This document shows, piece after piece, positions 1-13,849 of a stretch of DNA of 64,000 bases. This stretch comes from Ascaris suum. Lineage: Eukaryota; Nematoda; Chromadorea; Rhabditida; Ascarididae. Within the stretch, counting starts at the first letter, position 1. Every line of letters starts with the position of its first letter. The DNA is taken from positions 7,301,260-7,365,259 of the forward strand of contig CM024178.1 of assembly GCA_013433145.1 (NCBI GenBank), read 5' to 3'. The notes beneath the pieces were generated by a model that searched no databases, was not told where the DNA came from, and saw only the letters and a program-made list of their open reading frames with translations. The translations under genes and the position numbers were made by a program.

Positions 1-128
1 AATTTGATTCCATTCGTTATTTCATCGTTAAAGCAGTTTAATCTCTTTTCATACTATTTATCTCATGAATGCTTCCAGTACTGTAATATTGTATTTAAAA
101 ATAAATAATAAAGTTAATAGGAGCATAC

Positions 129-2249
129 CTTAAGCATAGTTTTTTCGATGAGAAGACAAGCATCAGCTGTTTCTTGAGCTTGTTCAACATTGTCGGTCAT
201 CGCTCCCAGAACACGGATCTGCGATATTATATCTGCGCCGCTATCGACTGCTGCTGCAGTTACACCAATAAGCTCTGAAATTTTTGAAATTTATGTATCC
301 AAGCGTAAAATTTTTTTCATAAGCCATCTCGTTCTAATGAAGAAAGAAAAGAGAGAATATTTTGATATTTTATAAGCCAACTTGTTCTAATGAAGCTCGT
401 AAAGAGGGAATTTTAATTGATGCGTACCATAAAACAAAGATAAAAGACGATCCCAAAAATATTGCTCCACTTTGCCTTTACCGATGATTTGTTGTGAATA
501 ACCTTTACACACATTTTTTGCGGTTGGCTACACGATTACGCTCAAAGATTAAATTTCACTCTACTTTTGAATGGAGAATATCAGGTAAGACCCTCCTTCT
601 TTCACTTAATTCTGCGCATTTCCGGGCTGTTTTTTTCTAAACAATTGCTCATTAATGCAGAAAATAATTTAAAGTGAAATAACATAAAAAATAAATATAA
701 ATTAAAATAGAGCAATAATTTATCTTTATTTTACAAATTTAAAAAAAAAAACCGATCAATGCGAAAATTTGACTGCATAAAAAATCGAAGAAATTAAATA
801 TAAACCATTAACATCGAGTTGAATTTGTCTCATCAGATTGCTTCTGTCACCTCCACTCATCGTATTCATCGATGATCGCAATGCACTTTTAATTCGTGAG
901 GCAAGCTGCAAAAACTCCAATACCAACTTAACCAGTAAAGAAGTTTTTAAATGCTCAAAACGTAACTATTCAAACTTTATTTCTTGGCTCAAAAATCAGC
1001 ATTTTTAAATAAATATAAAAACAGTAGTATCCTTTATTATGCAGCAATTATATATTTATAATAATTTAAAAAAGTTAAAAATATGCTTCAATAAATAAAT
1101 ACCCAATTATAGCACTTAATATAAACATTATTTCATGGTAAAGGGTATTCCTAGGAGAATCGTTACTGATTTATTTTAAATCCATAATAAGCTCTTCGCC
1201 GATTTTATTAGTTTCAAGAATTCAGGTGTCAAGCTTTGCGCCGATATCAGGAAAACGACCAGCATCAATTCCAGTACGTCAGGTATTCTATTTTATAACT
1301 TACAATACTTTAAAGTATTGTCACAACTGTACTTCATATGCAAATAATTTAATTTGAACTATCGAAGGATAAAATATCTGGAAATAAGGTTTGCTGGGAT
1401 ATATTTTCCCGGGATATTATCGTTAATAACCTTTATCTAATATAACAACTTTAAATTTCTCTATCAGCAGCAATGCTTATTGATTCGCATTTCTTAAACG
1501 CCATTTCAGTGTTTTCAATTTAAAATTGAATTACATTTTAGTGCATTAAAAATAATAAAGCAGCGAACCCGTTCATGTTGTTGAGCATATTCATAGAATT
1601 TAAGAGCCTCTTTAAGAAGATAGCCTCTCATTTGAAGTTGACGATTGAGCTCCTTCCAAGCTGAGCCAAGACTTTCGGCCATCGCTTCATATACCAATAC
1701 GTCAGGTTCTTGTTGTTGTGTGACTAGATTATCTGCTTTTGCAAGAAGCTCTTCCACTTGATCCTCTTTGCTCTTCAATGATTCAGTGGGAAATCACCGC
1801 AGTAGAAAGAACATAGAAGGAGGAAGAGGACACTAGAAGGGACGTAAAAAGATGAAAGAGAATGAGCGTTAGTTTTAAGCATCGGACAAGTAAAACTGCA
1901 ACAGCCTTTCCAATGTACTATACCACCTAGTTTATAAGCCTCTCATCTCCAACTTGCCACCCCCTCTTCCTATGCAACAATAGCAGGCCTGATGACAGGT
2001 GAATAAGGACTGGACGTTCGTAGAGAGGCGGTAGAAATTTCAGCATAAGTGAATTAGTGAAATATCTCAATGAAAACTTAGAACTTAGTGTCATTAAGCA
2101 TCATATATTTCATATTAAAGCAATACCCTGAGTCTGCGCATGAGATCTTCATGAATATTGAGTAGATTGGCCGCCTGTTCGGCATTCTCGCCCACATCGA
2201 GCATTCGTGGACGCATTTCATCGATTCGTAGCGATACATAGCCGATACT
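129..2249 (-). CDS. Spectrin-repeat protein, CCDC141-like (partial, internal exons)
   Basis: Four exons read on the minus strand in transcript order: 2127-2249, 1569-1772, 806-905 and 129-274. Phases fit at every junction (0, 0, 1, then 0 at the left edge), giving about 157 residues. Acceptors are GTTTTAG, CATTGAAG, TTTGCAG and ATTTCAG; donors are GTATTG, GTTCGC, GTTTAT and GTATGC. The product is helical and charged. Blocks such as LDVGENAEQAANLL, EDQVEELLAKADNL and VYEAMAESLGSAWKELNRQL match, in order, the first spectrin-repeat region of CCDC141 as I remember that family, including the position of the unusual AAG junction. Such proteins are cytoplasmic scaffolds tied to the cytoskeleton; the worm function is inferred only. 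No start or stop is seen: the 3' part lies left of the window and the 5' end is not securely placed. SESTD1-type spectrin proteins are the alternative family. Confidence 0.8.
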
Positions 2250-3392
2250 CTAAAACAAATAAAAATCCACTCATTGCTTGAATTTAAAACTATTGGCGGG
2301 AGCTATCAGGAACGATGATATTTTAGTGCCAACACCGATTAAATATGCAAACAAGCAGACAAATAGATAGGTGGCTGGAGTGAAATCAGCATTTGTTACT
2401 GCGATTTTCCTTCGAATACGTTTAAAGGAAAAAAAAAACGCGTAGAGACTTTTTTTACCCCTGTGCCTGCCACCTTGGGTCGGGGCCTTATTACGTTTTT
2501 ATTGAGCCCACAAAATGTGAAGAATATTCTTTGTTGCTATTATCGGCATAGACATAGGCTTAATCGACTGCACCCACAATATCACTTCAAAAAACTGGCT
2601 GTATTTTCCCCATAACACTTGGTACGAGTTTGGGCTGCTAGAAGATTCGCTCATCCCGCCTTTCTCTCTCTCTCCCTCTGTTAAAAAAAAGCACAGATTT
2701 CTAAAATCAGAGGATTCAGATTCTTCCTATACATCCGATAGGTCGTTCGAAATATATGAGGAAACTGCAGCACTCTGTTCGATTAAAACAAAATCACTAT
2801 AGCAGAAATTACAAGATTTATACTCATAGAGGTAAGCCTCTTATGCTTTAACCACAGAATTTTCGATCAGCGACTACTAAACTGAACGTGAACATAACGA
2901 AACATCAACCCTTAATTTTATTCATTATTATTTAATCCTCTTGTGTCTGGGATATCCCATGATGGCTGCAATAAAAGTATGTCAATTGCATCAGTAAAAT
3001 TTTCGAAACGCTTTGAGTCCCCCAACCCCCTCCCCCCTCTCCCCTCTCCTTTCCTCCTTCTACTACTATTTTTCGTCGAAAATCAAAGTACTGATCGTTT
3101 CATCTTATATAAATTCAATGAGAGCCATTTTTTTCGATTGTTCGCGGATTACACTTTTCATTTGATTGAATTATTCATCGAAATGATATGAAAGTTTAGC
3201 CTACAATTTATCCAAATCAATATTTATTAACGGCTTAGATGTTAACACAAATTGCTTTTTGAATACAAATAAATAACAAAAATAACTATTATATACATTT
3301 ATTCATGATGCAGTGAATTTTAATATGAATGAAGAGAAAATCATTTCATTAAAAAAACAATTTAGGTAACTTTGGATTTAAATATTACTTAC

Positions 3393-3497
3393 AAGTATAA
3401 TTAACCAGTAATTTAGCATATTCGTAAGGTGTTCAGTGTCTATAATTTGCAATTGCTTGTTTAGTAAATTTACAAATTCAAAAAAACATAGACGCAT
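3393..3497 (-). CDS. Possible upstream or first exon of the spectrin-repeat gene
   Basis: An ATG at 3497 opens 35 codons on the minus strand and ends at a strong GTAAGT donor. Its phase (0) fits the next recognised exon at 2249. The residues next to the junction (NYWLIIL) could occupy the hydrophobic strand that precedes the first spectrin repeat in CCDC141-like proteins. The rest is AT-rich and has no family match I recognise, so it may be chance. Confidence 0.3.
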
Positions 3498-3874
3498 ACA
3501 CTCTTAGCATTGTGTAGGTGTAGTGGGTGTATAGGAGACGAAAATAGATGGCACAATTTTATTGGTTGAGCCCACTCACAACAGCTTCTCATTCATCGCT
3601 TTGCTTAGTAGAGCTTATCGTCGTATTCACGTGCTCGCTTTCTTTCTCTTCATTATATAACAAAACACAAAAATACATACCAAAGTACTTAAAACTATAG
3701 AGCAGACAGACACATGCATACACATGCATGCGTGCACACAGAACGTCATTATACATCGTTTGTAAAAAACGCAAAAGCGCATTACGCATAAAACACTTTA
3801 AAATATAAACGAAATATACGTCAACCCATCCAAATTACGATAGTCATTTTTGAAACTGAGATGATCTTAGACAT

Positions 3875-3994
<120 letters not shown>

Positions 3995-5140
3995 CGTTCT
4001 ATATCGTAAATTTGAAGGATATGCCGGTGAAGTTTTGGTAAATCGCGAGGAGCTTTTTGCATCCGAAACCGCTATCGATAAAAGTCGGACGACTAATAAG
4101 CTTTATCTCTATAAAACTCGGGAAGGCTTTTATTAGAATTGCTCATCTAATGCGTCGGTATATCTCGGATGGTCTCCAGCAAGGGTCGTTCACAGGAATC
4201 AATAATGCATAAAATTTGAAAAAAAAAGAAACTCCAAATAGATCGATAAAATAATTGAGTGAGAGAAAAGAAATATGACAAAATAATTTATGCAAAAAAT
4301 ATTGCTAAGAATAAATAATATTTACTAATAAAAAAAAAATCAAACATTGACTGAGTCTATAATATATTTATCATGAATAAAATGTCATTATTTTATTATA
4401 TCGATAAGAATAATATTAGTTTATAATTATAAGAAATAATCCACCGTTGTTAATTTCTCATTAGATAATCGATCAAATTGCCGCTCAATTGTTGATTCGT
4501 TTCAATCATTATAGTCAATAGTTGTTTATTTATAGCGATGATTAACGCTTAAATTCTCAATCACCATCAATCAGAATTAAAATTACAAAATTCACCTATA
4601 AGTAAGTATTTATTAAGGTGTTCTATTCATTTAGAGGAATTAAAAAAAACATAGATATCGCTAATAAAATTGAAAACGTTGTTTTTATTTATGTACGATG
4701 CTAATAAATATAAAATGAGTTGTCTCTCTTATAACGGTAGAGATCGACTCGGTTTCTGATAACAACCTTCTCTTAAATTATAAGAGATTTATTCGATTCA
4801 TTTATAAAACGATATTAAAAAGCGTATGAGGATCGCAGGTATGATGTACACCTTTCCTATCCGAGTGTAATAAACTCGCGATAAGTAATGAAATATTCAT
4901 AGTAATGCGTCTATATTTTTAATGAAACGATCAATCATAGAAAATTTCCATCGGAATAAAAAATTCGCTTCGCGCACTCCGTGCAATTGTAAAATGTGAA
5001 AATGATCGACGTTTGTTGAAATGCAGCCGGCTGCAAAATGTATGCAAATTTTTTATGAGTACATAAGCGTTCATAGCTTCTTTTTTTTAACGACCTGAAG
5101 GATTAAACTGAAAGATAGCTACGGTCATCGAAGCTAGCGA

Positions 5141-5166
5141 CGGTCAGCTATGGTCAGCTATGGTCA
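5141..5166. repeat. Short tandem GGTCAGCTAT
   Basis: About 2.6 copies of a 10-base unit; diverged copies (ACGGTCATCGAAGCTAG) lie just upstream. Confidence 0.8.
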
Positions 5167-6009
5167 CATTTCGCAACTTTAATTTCAGTTGTTCACAGGT
5201 TCAACGAACATAACGGGCACATAAACATATATATGAATGCGCACATAGATCCGTGCGCATAAACGCAACTGCACCTCTGCAAAAGTCCACACAAATCACC
5301 TTGCTGATAAAAATGGATCTATCAGTTTTATCACTAGACAAACGACCGATCGTATGAACTTCATTGCATATGATTAAGATTGGCCTTAAAATTTATTCAA
5401 ATCTGCCAAAACCAATCGAATTTTAGTGGAATTTTTATCACCTTTTATCATAAAACTAACGAATATTTATATCCAAAATGATTCGTTTGATCTTTCTTTC
5501 ACAGGGTTCTTTCATTATTTACAAGAGCATTTATCTATGCACTAAATATCATGCACTTTCAATTCGCTTATCACTTCTTATTTCCATTGATTTATATACA
5601 TCACTTTTATTTATTTGTTTATTTGTTTATCAATATGGATATACTCAATACAAGCGCCACAACTAACTGTCGTATAAACAATCCTCAAGGGAAGATGAAT
5701 GCATCCTTCCAATTGGCACATGTGTAAAGCTCGATCGATTAAAGTTTTCAAGTTTTACAAATATATATAAAACTTGAGCATATCAGCGTTTTCAAATTTA
5801 GAATGCACTCAACTAAAATGTGGCTCTGAATAATTTGGAAGAGATAAACTTGCGAGGGACAGTGATCAAATCGCAATATTATGACAGCCAATCAAAAATT
5901 GTGAGAGATATACATATCTCGCAAAATTCTCCAAGGAAATGCAGGAAATCTAAACATCGTATGAAAAGAGAAAAGAAAATGAGGAAGAAGGAGGATGGAA
6001 TAGAGAGCG

Positions 6010-6012
<3 letters not shown>

Positions 6013-6064
<52 letters not shown>

Positions 6065-6065
6065 G
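6013..6065. repeat. (GA)n microsatellite
   Basis: About 53 bases of GA dinucleotide with one GGG interruption near the right end. The short basic reading frame ending at 6014 runs straight into it and was not kept as a gene. Confidence 0.97.
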
Positions 6066-7145
6066 GTCAGGATTGAAAACTCAATAAATTTGACCCGAAA
6101 AAAAAAACTGGAAAATATTCAAAACGAAAAATGAGAGGGGCGATCAAATGAAATCGAAATTTTAAACGATTATTAAAAAACGTTTCCGTCATAAATTTCT
6201 CCTAATTTCTTCACTGAATTAATAAAAAAATGGAAAATTCGATTAGATTTTCACTCTGCAGAAAATTTTTAAAAATAGCGATTTGCATTATAGTCGAAAA
6301 TATTCCTTTTATATTGGCGAAAAAATTTCCATCGCCGTATCGATTGTTTTGCAATTTGCATCTATCGGATAAATAAATGCGATCATAATCACCGACGAAA
6401 ACTCTAAATTATTTGGCTTCTTCGCTTATCATTTCCATCTCATAAATTGCTCGTTGAACTGATGTCAATTCTAAAAACGATAGAAACTGCACTAGTCGCA
6501 CCCCCTTCTCTCCAATTTCCCCCCCCCCCCTCCCCACCTCCCACCCCACTTCAAACACTACATTCCACTCCTCAAATATACGCTCCACCATGCCATTGTA
6601 ATAGAATCGTCTGTTTGTTTGTTTTTTCTCATTCACTACAGCAGCCTTATTTCGAAGATATATTTTCCGGTTCTGAAAACACATAGCGAGCATAAACCCA
6701 TGGGGTTTTAAAAAGAAAATACGATACTCTCGTTTGGAGAATGTTCAAAATTGGCGGAAAAATTTATGATGTAATAAACATCGAAGAGAATTCAAAAAAA
6801 AAACATACAATATTATATTTTCTCAAATACTTATAAGTAATCTTTTTCATCAAAATACGCGTAATAAATAAATACCCCTAGATTTGAATTTATGGCTTGC
6901 AATATTTCTGTAAAAAAGAGGGGACTTCGAAGAAGCAAAAGATTTCTCGTCGATCGTTTAATTTTTAATTAAATCCCATAATTAGCAAAAAAAAAGCCAC
7001 AAATTTTTACTAAGGAGTAAGAGAGTAAGACAAAAAGTAAACCTTTCAACGTTTTCCACAAATCTTCGATAATTTGAATTTGAAGGTTCACCTAGCAAAA
7101 TTATTTTCGACTTCAATGAGATAATTTAGTTGAACTTCCAAAATT

Positions 7146-7205
7146 GAGAAAGTGACGCACATTAATAAATTCTTGAGGGAATTTATTAATGTGCGTCTCT
7201 TTCTT
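7146..7205. repeat. Near-perfect inverted repeat (hairpin)
   Basis: Left arm 7154-7171 and right arm 7180-7197 are exact reverse complements (18 bp) around an 8-base loop (7172-7179). Past one T:T mismatch (7153/7198) pairing continues for at least six more base pairs (7147-7152 with 7199-7204). The loop sequence TTCTTGAGGGAA recurs just outside the right arm at 7201. It could be a hairpin RNA precursor, a miniature transposon core or a cruciform; the sequence alone does not decide. Confidence 0.9.
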
Positions 7206-7696
7206 GAGGGAAATTTCTGCAAATAATGTAAATGCCTTGTATTCTTTAATTGTAACCTTTAAATTCATCCTTTTCATTTCATCTTCACTCAAAATACACA
7301 TAGCATTATTGTTGTGTATTATCGCAAAATGACCCGCATCATTTTCTTTTACCTTTTTTTTTTTCATAAGAATACACTTTCATAGAAAAACTTTAAAAGC
7401 TGCGAGGAGACTCAAGTTTCGCGAATATTTCCGACTGTTTGATTCAATCCGAAATATTATTTTCGGTAGGAAAACAATAGTTCGGGTAGCATTCATCGGT
7501 AACACTAATTATCCACCGGAAATCACTCTTCACTAACGCAACAGTCGCAAACCATATGAATCGGCCGCACATTCTCTTTCATTACCACTTTCTCTGTCTC
7601 TCTCCATTCCTTCGTCTATTCTTACGTTGCGAGCAGTGTTACAACGCCTCAATGACTATGGGGAAGCATCCATTTTAATATCGGGCGCATCTATTA

Positions 7697-7904
7697 GCTC
7701 GTATAACATTTGGTCATTGGATTATGTGCGACAGCCGTACCGCCTAGCAACCCTTTCGGCTATGCGACTTGTGTGGTATATGATACACCTAAGCCATCAG
7801 CCAACTTTAGAATATGCCACCAGAGAAGAGGTTACCTTATTACCTGTGATCGCTCGCTTATGCAGACTCACGTTTATCCGAGAGGTGGTTTTAAGACGTT
7901 ATGA
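7697..7904 (+). other. GC-richer block, coding-like, strand uncertain
   Basis: This block stands out in base composition and is open in two + frames and partly on the minus strand. The more protein-like + frame carries four cysteines (motifs GYATCVVYD, RICHQRRGYLITCD) and ends at a stop at 7904, with a possible acceptor GCGACAG near 7733. The other + frame stays open for about 100 codons from a TTG at 7627. No family is recognised and no connecting exon was found, so it may be a real terminal exon or a conserved noncoding segment. Confidence 0.25.
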
Positions 7905-8834
7905 CGTTATGCATTTCACGCTAAAACCATTGTGAAATGTGAAGTTAAAACACAAAAGTAAATGATACGAAAGATAGCCAGGTAAATTAAGCTTTCAAAC
8001 AACACAAATCTAGCGCTTAACGTTCTATAGTTTTTGATCAAATCTCAGATTGCCTCTCGAAAACAGTGATAGATGAATCATCATTAAATAATTAGCGCAA
8101 CTACCAAAAGTTACTTGTTTTTGACTATTGAACCTTTAGAAGTCATTTAATGCGATTATTTTAAAAGAAATGAAATTTGAAAAAAAAATAATAAAAATTA
8201 GACAAGCAATAAAATTCAAAATTATGATATCCCATTTTTATATTCTCGTTGTGAATTTCTACAAAAAAAAAAAAAAAAAAAAAAAAAAATTACATTACTA
8301 TGGCATCGTATCGCTGTGTCTATGTAGGAATATATGTATCTGTCTATCCGCTAACTCAAAGGTGAAGAAATATAGAAAGTATAATTGATACGTTTAAAAA
8401 TGTCGACGTTAATTTTTCTCGAATTAAGAATAAATTAATGGGAATTTAATTCATATTAACTAAATGAAAGAAATATGGAGAGTATTTGAACAAGAATCTT
8501 TTAACGCTAATTTACCTCAAAAACAATAAGCCATATACACGGATGGTGAAGGGAAATAATAGAAATTTTCCACAAATCCCCACAAATTATACCATCATAA
8601 ATAACTAATTTAATGGAATTATCACGCTTTTTTGATTTGTTCAATTAAGGCATAAATAGGCAATAATCCATCGTTTTTTTTTTTCACCGTTGCAAAAGAA
8701 AACACGTTGGATGTGAATAAATTTGATAGTTTTGATAAATAAGTACGACTGTAAATAGCATATATCGTGCAAGTCCTCCTAATGTGTATTCTTAGGTGTT
8801 TTGCATACGTTTCTGAGAGGCTTGTTTTATGAGT

Positions 8835-9418
8835 TCAGAGGCAAAATGTGCCTAATCTGGCAAACTCTAGACAGATTTTAGTCTGGTTTAAAGCGACAGG
8901 TACATCGCATTTCCGGTCACCTAATGGACAACCATAAACCATCCTAACCAAATGGAAACATTCCAAGGAGGTTAGCATGATATGTGCCTTTACATTTCAA
9001 ACCGCAATGCTGCCAAATATTCAAATACCTAGGACATTCGCAAAAATTTTAGTCGTTGTTTTCACTTAAAAACTGACCGATTGAACGTGATGAGCTGAAA
9101 AATTGAATAATAAATTTAACAATACCTTTAAATGGTAATAACTTTGGCAGTATATGTTCAGCTAGAGCAAACCTAGGCAGATGGTCACCCTTCTGAGAAA
9201 ATTACGCTCACCGGATTTTAGTTTTTATGCTTTTGCCAGCTGCAACCAACAGACCGACCGACACAGACAGACAAAAACACGCACAGGCATGTCATCATCA
9301 GGTTGCATTTTTGCAGCACATTGAAGAAGCACAGAAAAAAACAAGGAAGGAAAATTGACCCTGATGGGCAATGCACGAAGATGACAAGCAACAGTGTAAA
9401 CATGTGGAGGCGTAGCAT
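8835..9418 (-). CDS. Speculative two-exon small secreted peptide
   Basis: Minus-strand exon 9360-9418 starts with ATG and encodes a signal-peptide-like segment (LHMFTLLLVIFVHCPSG), then a weak donor GTCAAT. Exon 8835-8943 begins after TTTGGTTAG in matching phase and ends in TGA. It would encode a short four-cysteine peptide (GCPLGDRKC, KICLEFARLGTFC). The total is about 55 residues. Phase and topology agree, but both splice sites are weak and no family is known, so chance is a serious alternative. Confidence 0.18.
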
Positions 9419-11892
9419 CGACTCTTCAACTAAACAAAAAACTACCACTTGACATTCGAAAAACAATATCTGTATTGCTATCGGTCGATTATTTCGAATT
9501 TCTCTACGGCATTTATTACAGGTATAACAGGTAATAACTGCACCGTATTTCTGCGTTCATAAGTAATCCCTCTAGAAGCCCCTACTCCTTCACAGTAGAC
9601 GTTCGACGTTCGTTTTGGAAGATGCGAACGCTAGAAGCATCAATCTTAGCCCCTCCGGTGCAATATAAGGCGTCGCTTAGAACTGGCATTATCCGAGCCT
9701 GCTATATGAATTAATGATAAGCCCAGGTTGAAAAGCTTGGCAAGCTCAGCTTGAAAACATGCCACCGAATCTGCTGAAGAAATCAAGAGCAGGAGAATAA
9801 AATCCCCCACAAATATCCTCCACTAATTTTTTTTTCAGAAACATACCCCGCTTTCTTTCCATCTTTTTTTTCCAGTATATTTCTTGATTTCGAGAACAGC
9901 ATATTCCCCCCCCCCCCACGGCTCCCCTCCCCGCTAAATATGCAGCCCTTTTGAAATGTTGCTGATATTCTAATCCCCGAAGCTAATAAACAGAGAAAAG
10001 CGACATATATGTGCAAATTTTAGGCTCGAAAGTATTATCGAAAGCATAGAGCATATTCAAAAAAATATAAAATATCTTCGGAACATAAGCGCGCCTCAAT
10101 TATCTTCGCATAAAAATTTTCTCTTCCGTTTTTCTTTTCTCCTTTTTCACCTTTATAAAGGTAACATTTACATAATACACATTAAAGAATACTTCCCAAA
10201 GAATTAATAAATATATGGCCTATACATTGCAGAGGTGATTTTATTTATGCAAAGAAATGAAGAAAGAAAATGAAGTGAAACTTTTTCTATGTTCATTTAC
10301 CTCTGCAAGTAGAGATAAGAGTAGTAATTATTTAAATTAATTAATTATCTTTAATTGCAGTAATAACAAAAAAAAATTAGAGATTTAAAACAAGACAAAT
10401 TTATCAGGAAGATATACGCCGTGTGGTTCCTAAGAACAAAGGAAAGTTGCACGTAAATGACTGCAGAAAAGAGATTATATTGGAGAATTCATCGTGAGTG
10501 TTCAACAACTATTTGCAAATAATGAAGGCGCAAATTACCGCAATGCTCATAGCACAAAACCCTATTAGGTATTTATAAGTGCGATCACCGAAAGAACGAA
10601 AAAGACGAGTGCAATACGAAACAGCTCCGGCGTACCATAAACCACTCCGGAGTGGATTAGAAATAATATAGCAATATAAAATCTAACGCAATAATGCAAT
10701 CTGTGTACTACGTAAATCAAGAAGCGAAAAAAAAACATTCATGAATTCGGCGGATAATTCAGCAGTCGTGAGCATTTCTTGTAAAGTTGATCAAAATTTT
10801 ATACAACCCTATCGTACTTGTTTAGTTATTATGCATATGCAAATTTTTCTTATACTAGGGCTTATTATGCGAGTGCAATGGAACGAAAGACGAAATGGAC
10901 GGAGTGCAATGGGATATGAGGGTTTTTTTGGGGGAGGGGAGGGGGGATGGGACAACTTATACCCTTTTCCGACCTCTATTGTGCAGTGATCCCCACCGAC
11001 TTAAAGGCTAGTGGCAAGGGTGAGGGTTGGGAAGAGTGCATGTGAGAAATCGATTCAAACCCCAAAAATTCATTCGGATTTCAGTTATTTTTAGGGCAAT
11101 GAAAACCGAAAAAGTTTCCACTATTGTGCACGATTCGAAGCTATATTTCAACTTGCCACTATGATAATAATGAGCGGGTATATTTTCTTGTCTCCCAATG
11201 TCTGCAGACGCACCGAAGTCTGCAGACATTTTTTTCACTCATTCGGTGGTCTCCAAATTAATTCATTCTCTAGAGTGTTAACATCAATAATATTTTAAAG
11301 TCGTATACACACTACAATTATTTTAGTTCAATAAATTTTGAACAAAATAACGCCTAACACGAAATAATATAACGTGTAACATTCCTTTTTTTGCATCGAT
11401 GAAACTGATCTTATGTAAATTCGACACAAGACATATGCAAATTTTTAGGCGTCTTTAGGTGTCCGTAGTCACTTTAGCAGAAATCGTAGAATTTCATTCT
11501 ACGGGTGTATATTACATCCATTGAATTTCTTAATCATTTTCAATGCTTCTCTAAAGTGAAACTATCAGATATGCCAAAAACACACATGTACATAAATCAG
11601 CACAGATATAACAACTCCACCAGATGCAAATTTGGATGCAAATTTGCATATGAGCACAAAAACAATGAAATATTATAGCATTTTTTCTTTGGTTTATCCC
11701 AATGAAATGATAAGTTCAGTTAATTTGCATACATCACTATTATAAACTCTTCGTAAATCATTTGCCATTACGAATATTTCACTTCGAAAACTATCAAGCT
11801 GCTTCCAACAGATGAAGCGAATTAGGGACTATTGAAAAGTCTGTCAACGTGTTGGCTCCTCTTCCACAATTTTGGAATTTCGCAAATTTTAA

Positions 11893-12008
11893 GGTTTCGA
11901 TTCCAGTTGTAATTTCAATTTCAGTTCCATTTCCAATCCCAATTTCAGTTCCATTTCTAATTCTAATTTCATTTCCACAATTAATTTTAGTTCTTGTTCC
12001 ATTTCTTG
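11893..12008. repeat. Degenerate AATTTCAGTTCCATTTC tandem
   Basis: About six to seven imperfect copies of a 16-18 base pyrimidine-rich unit (AATTTCAGTTCCATTTC and variants). Confidence 0.85.
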
Positions 12009-13392
12009 AAAACTCTTTCTAAATCAACCGCCAAAATTATGTATTCTAATAAAGTTGTGTTCTTTCTCGACAAATGTCATCTTCTCGTTAAGTCATTTGC
12101 ATGAGAAAAGAACTTAAATAATCAATAAACAAAAAGTTCATATGCATTAACCAGCTGCATTTCCTAAAAACTCTACTAAAATAGACAAAATGAATTTAGG
12201 ATTAATTAATAATGAATCAAAATTTTGTCTCTAACTTCACAATGCTCCAGAATCTCAGCGTTCATTAAGTATTATTTCCGGTTGCAGTTTCCAAAAACTT
12301 CTTTCTAATGAAATCTTGTTCAGGTATATCCTTATAAATCAGGTTTAAATCGACTCTATCCTTATATTCTTGTAAATCTTGATCAGGTAAAAATAATGAA
12401 TAAAATTTATACCACCTTAAAGGTAATCATTGAAAAAAGTATACAATAGTATTGCTCAACTCTTTTTTAAAAAACATTTCACGTCGTTTCATTGTATTGG
12501 ATTATAAGTATACAGTTGAAAAAATTTTTGATGAAGAATTTATGCATGCCATTTTTCCTTGAATAAGATATCTTTTCATTGATATGTGATTTTAATTCAA
12601 TGCAGTTGAATGAAGGGAATAAACAGCAAATCTCCCCACCAACAAATGCATCGCAAAATATTACGGAACTTAATGACGTTTATTAATCCAAAAAATTTGC
12701 ATATAACTCGCGGAAACTATTCAAATCGCAAGTTTCATCTCAAGCTTGATATTCAAAAAGAAATTTGAATTTTATCGGCTTTTCCGTCGAAATAGTTGTT
12801 GATTGCTCGAGAGTTCACCAATCAGGTTGGCAAATTATTGCAGAACAACGGCAATTATCATATTTATGTGTTGACATGTCGATTAATTTATCGTTTCGCA
12901 ATTAAATTTTTTTCGAGTTTTTTAAAAAAAACTACTTGAAGAGTGGCGAATTCGATTTTGAATTTGCTATGTATCTCCCCTGTCAATATTAGAACCACAA
13001 TAATTCCTAATTCGATCGAACATACAAAGAAAAATACACAATTCTTTAGAGAGGCAAGAGAAATAGGCCACATCTGTTCTCGTAATCAATTAATAAAATG
13101 ATTTATTAATCAAAAGCAGTATTGAATAAAAACTGGCTCAATGCCAATTCGAGAAATTTTACATTGCCTCCATTTAAAAGCGCCGTACCTATATTCGAGA
13201 AAAATTTTCCCCTCAAAATAAAAAGCGTAAATTTAGTGACTGACAAATTTTTTAATTCTCTATAGTTATAGGTAATTCTTTACAAATGAGCAAAAGAAAA
13301 AAAAGACGAAGAAACGACCGCATCAAATATATGAATAAAATCTACTACTAATTAGAAAATTGTATTTTTAATAAAATATTACATAAGTAAAT

Positions 13393-13424
13393 ATGACGTC
13401 ATGCTTAACATGGCATGACGTCAT
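13393..13424. promoter_or_regulatory. Twin CRE palindromes in an inverted repeat
   Basis: Two perfect TGACGTCA octamers, 13394-13401 and 13416-13423, sit inside 12-bp arms (ATGACGTCATGC and its exact complement) separated by 8 bases. TGACGTCA is the established binding site of CREB/ATF bZIP factors. The pair lies about 450 bases left of the CpG-containing island at 13.9 kb and 4.6 kb upstream of the SDR start, so its target is unknown. Confidence 0.6.
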
Positions 13425-13849
13425 CGTTGTAATTGATACCGATGCATAAATTCATATGCTATTAAATATTATATACAAAAAATTCTTATTTTAGAGATTA
13501 TACTAAAATTAGAGATATTAAAAGTTTAAGCATACTATTAGATAATATTATTGGCAAATAAAAAAATAAAATAAAATTGGAAACGATAAAATATTTTAAT
13601 TTAGCGTTAAACAAGAGGAAATGCTTAAATTTGAGAAGTTCGGCATCGAAGCGAACACCTTTATTTTTGCCTCTTACATAAATAAATCACAAATGAATGA
13701 AAATTATCTCTCATTGGAAATAAAAATCTTTAGAAATAAATAAAAATCAAACGATTTATATAATAAAAAGAAAATAACGATAATTAAGAAGAGTTATGCA
13801 AATTTTCCATATGAATCATAGTAAAGCGGAAATAATTGAGATGAAACGC

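Noticed and set aside
1200..1290. Minus frame GIDAGRFPDIGAKLDT as a spectrin-gene exon
   Set aside because: It contains an in-frame stop, and the flanking exons already join in phase without it.
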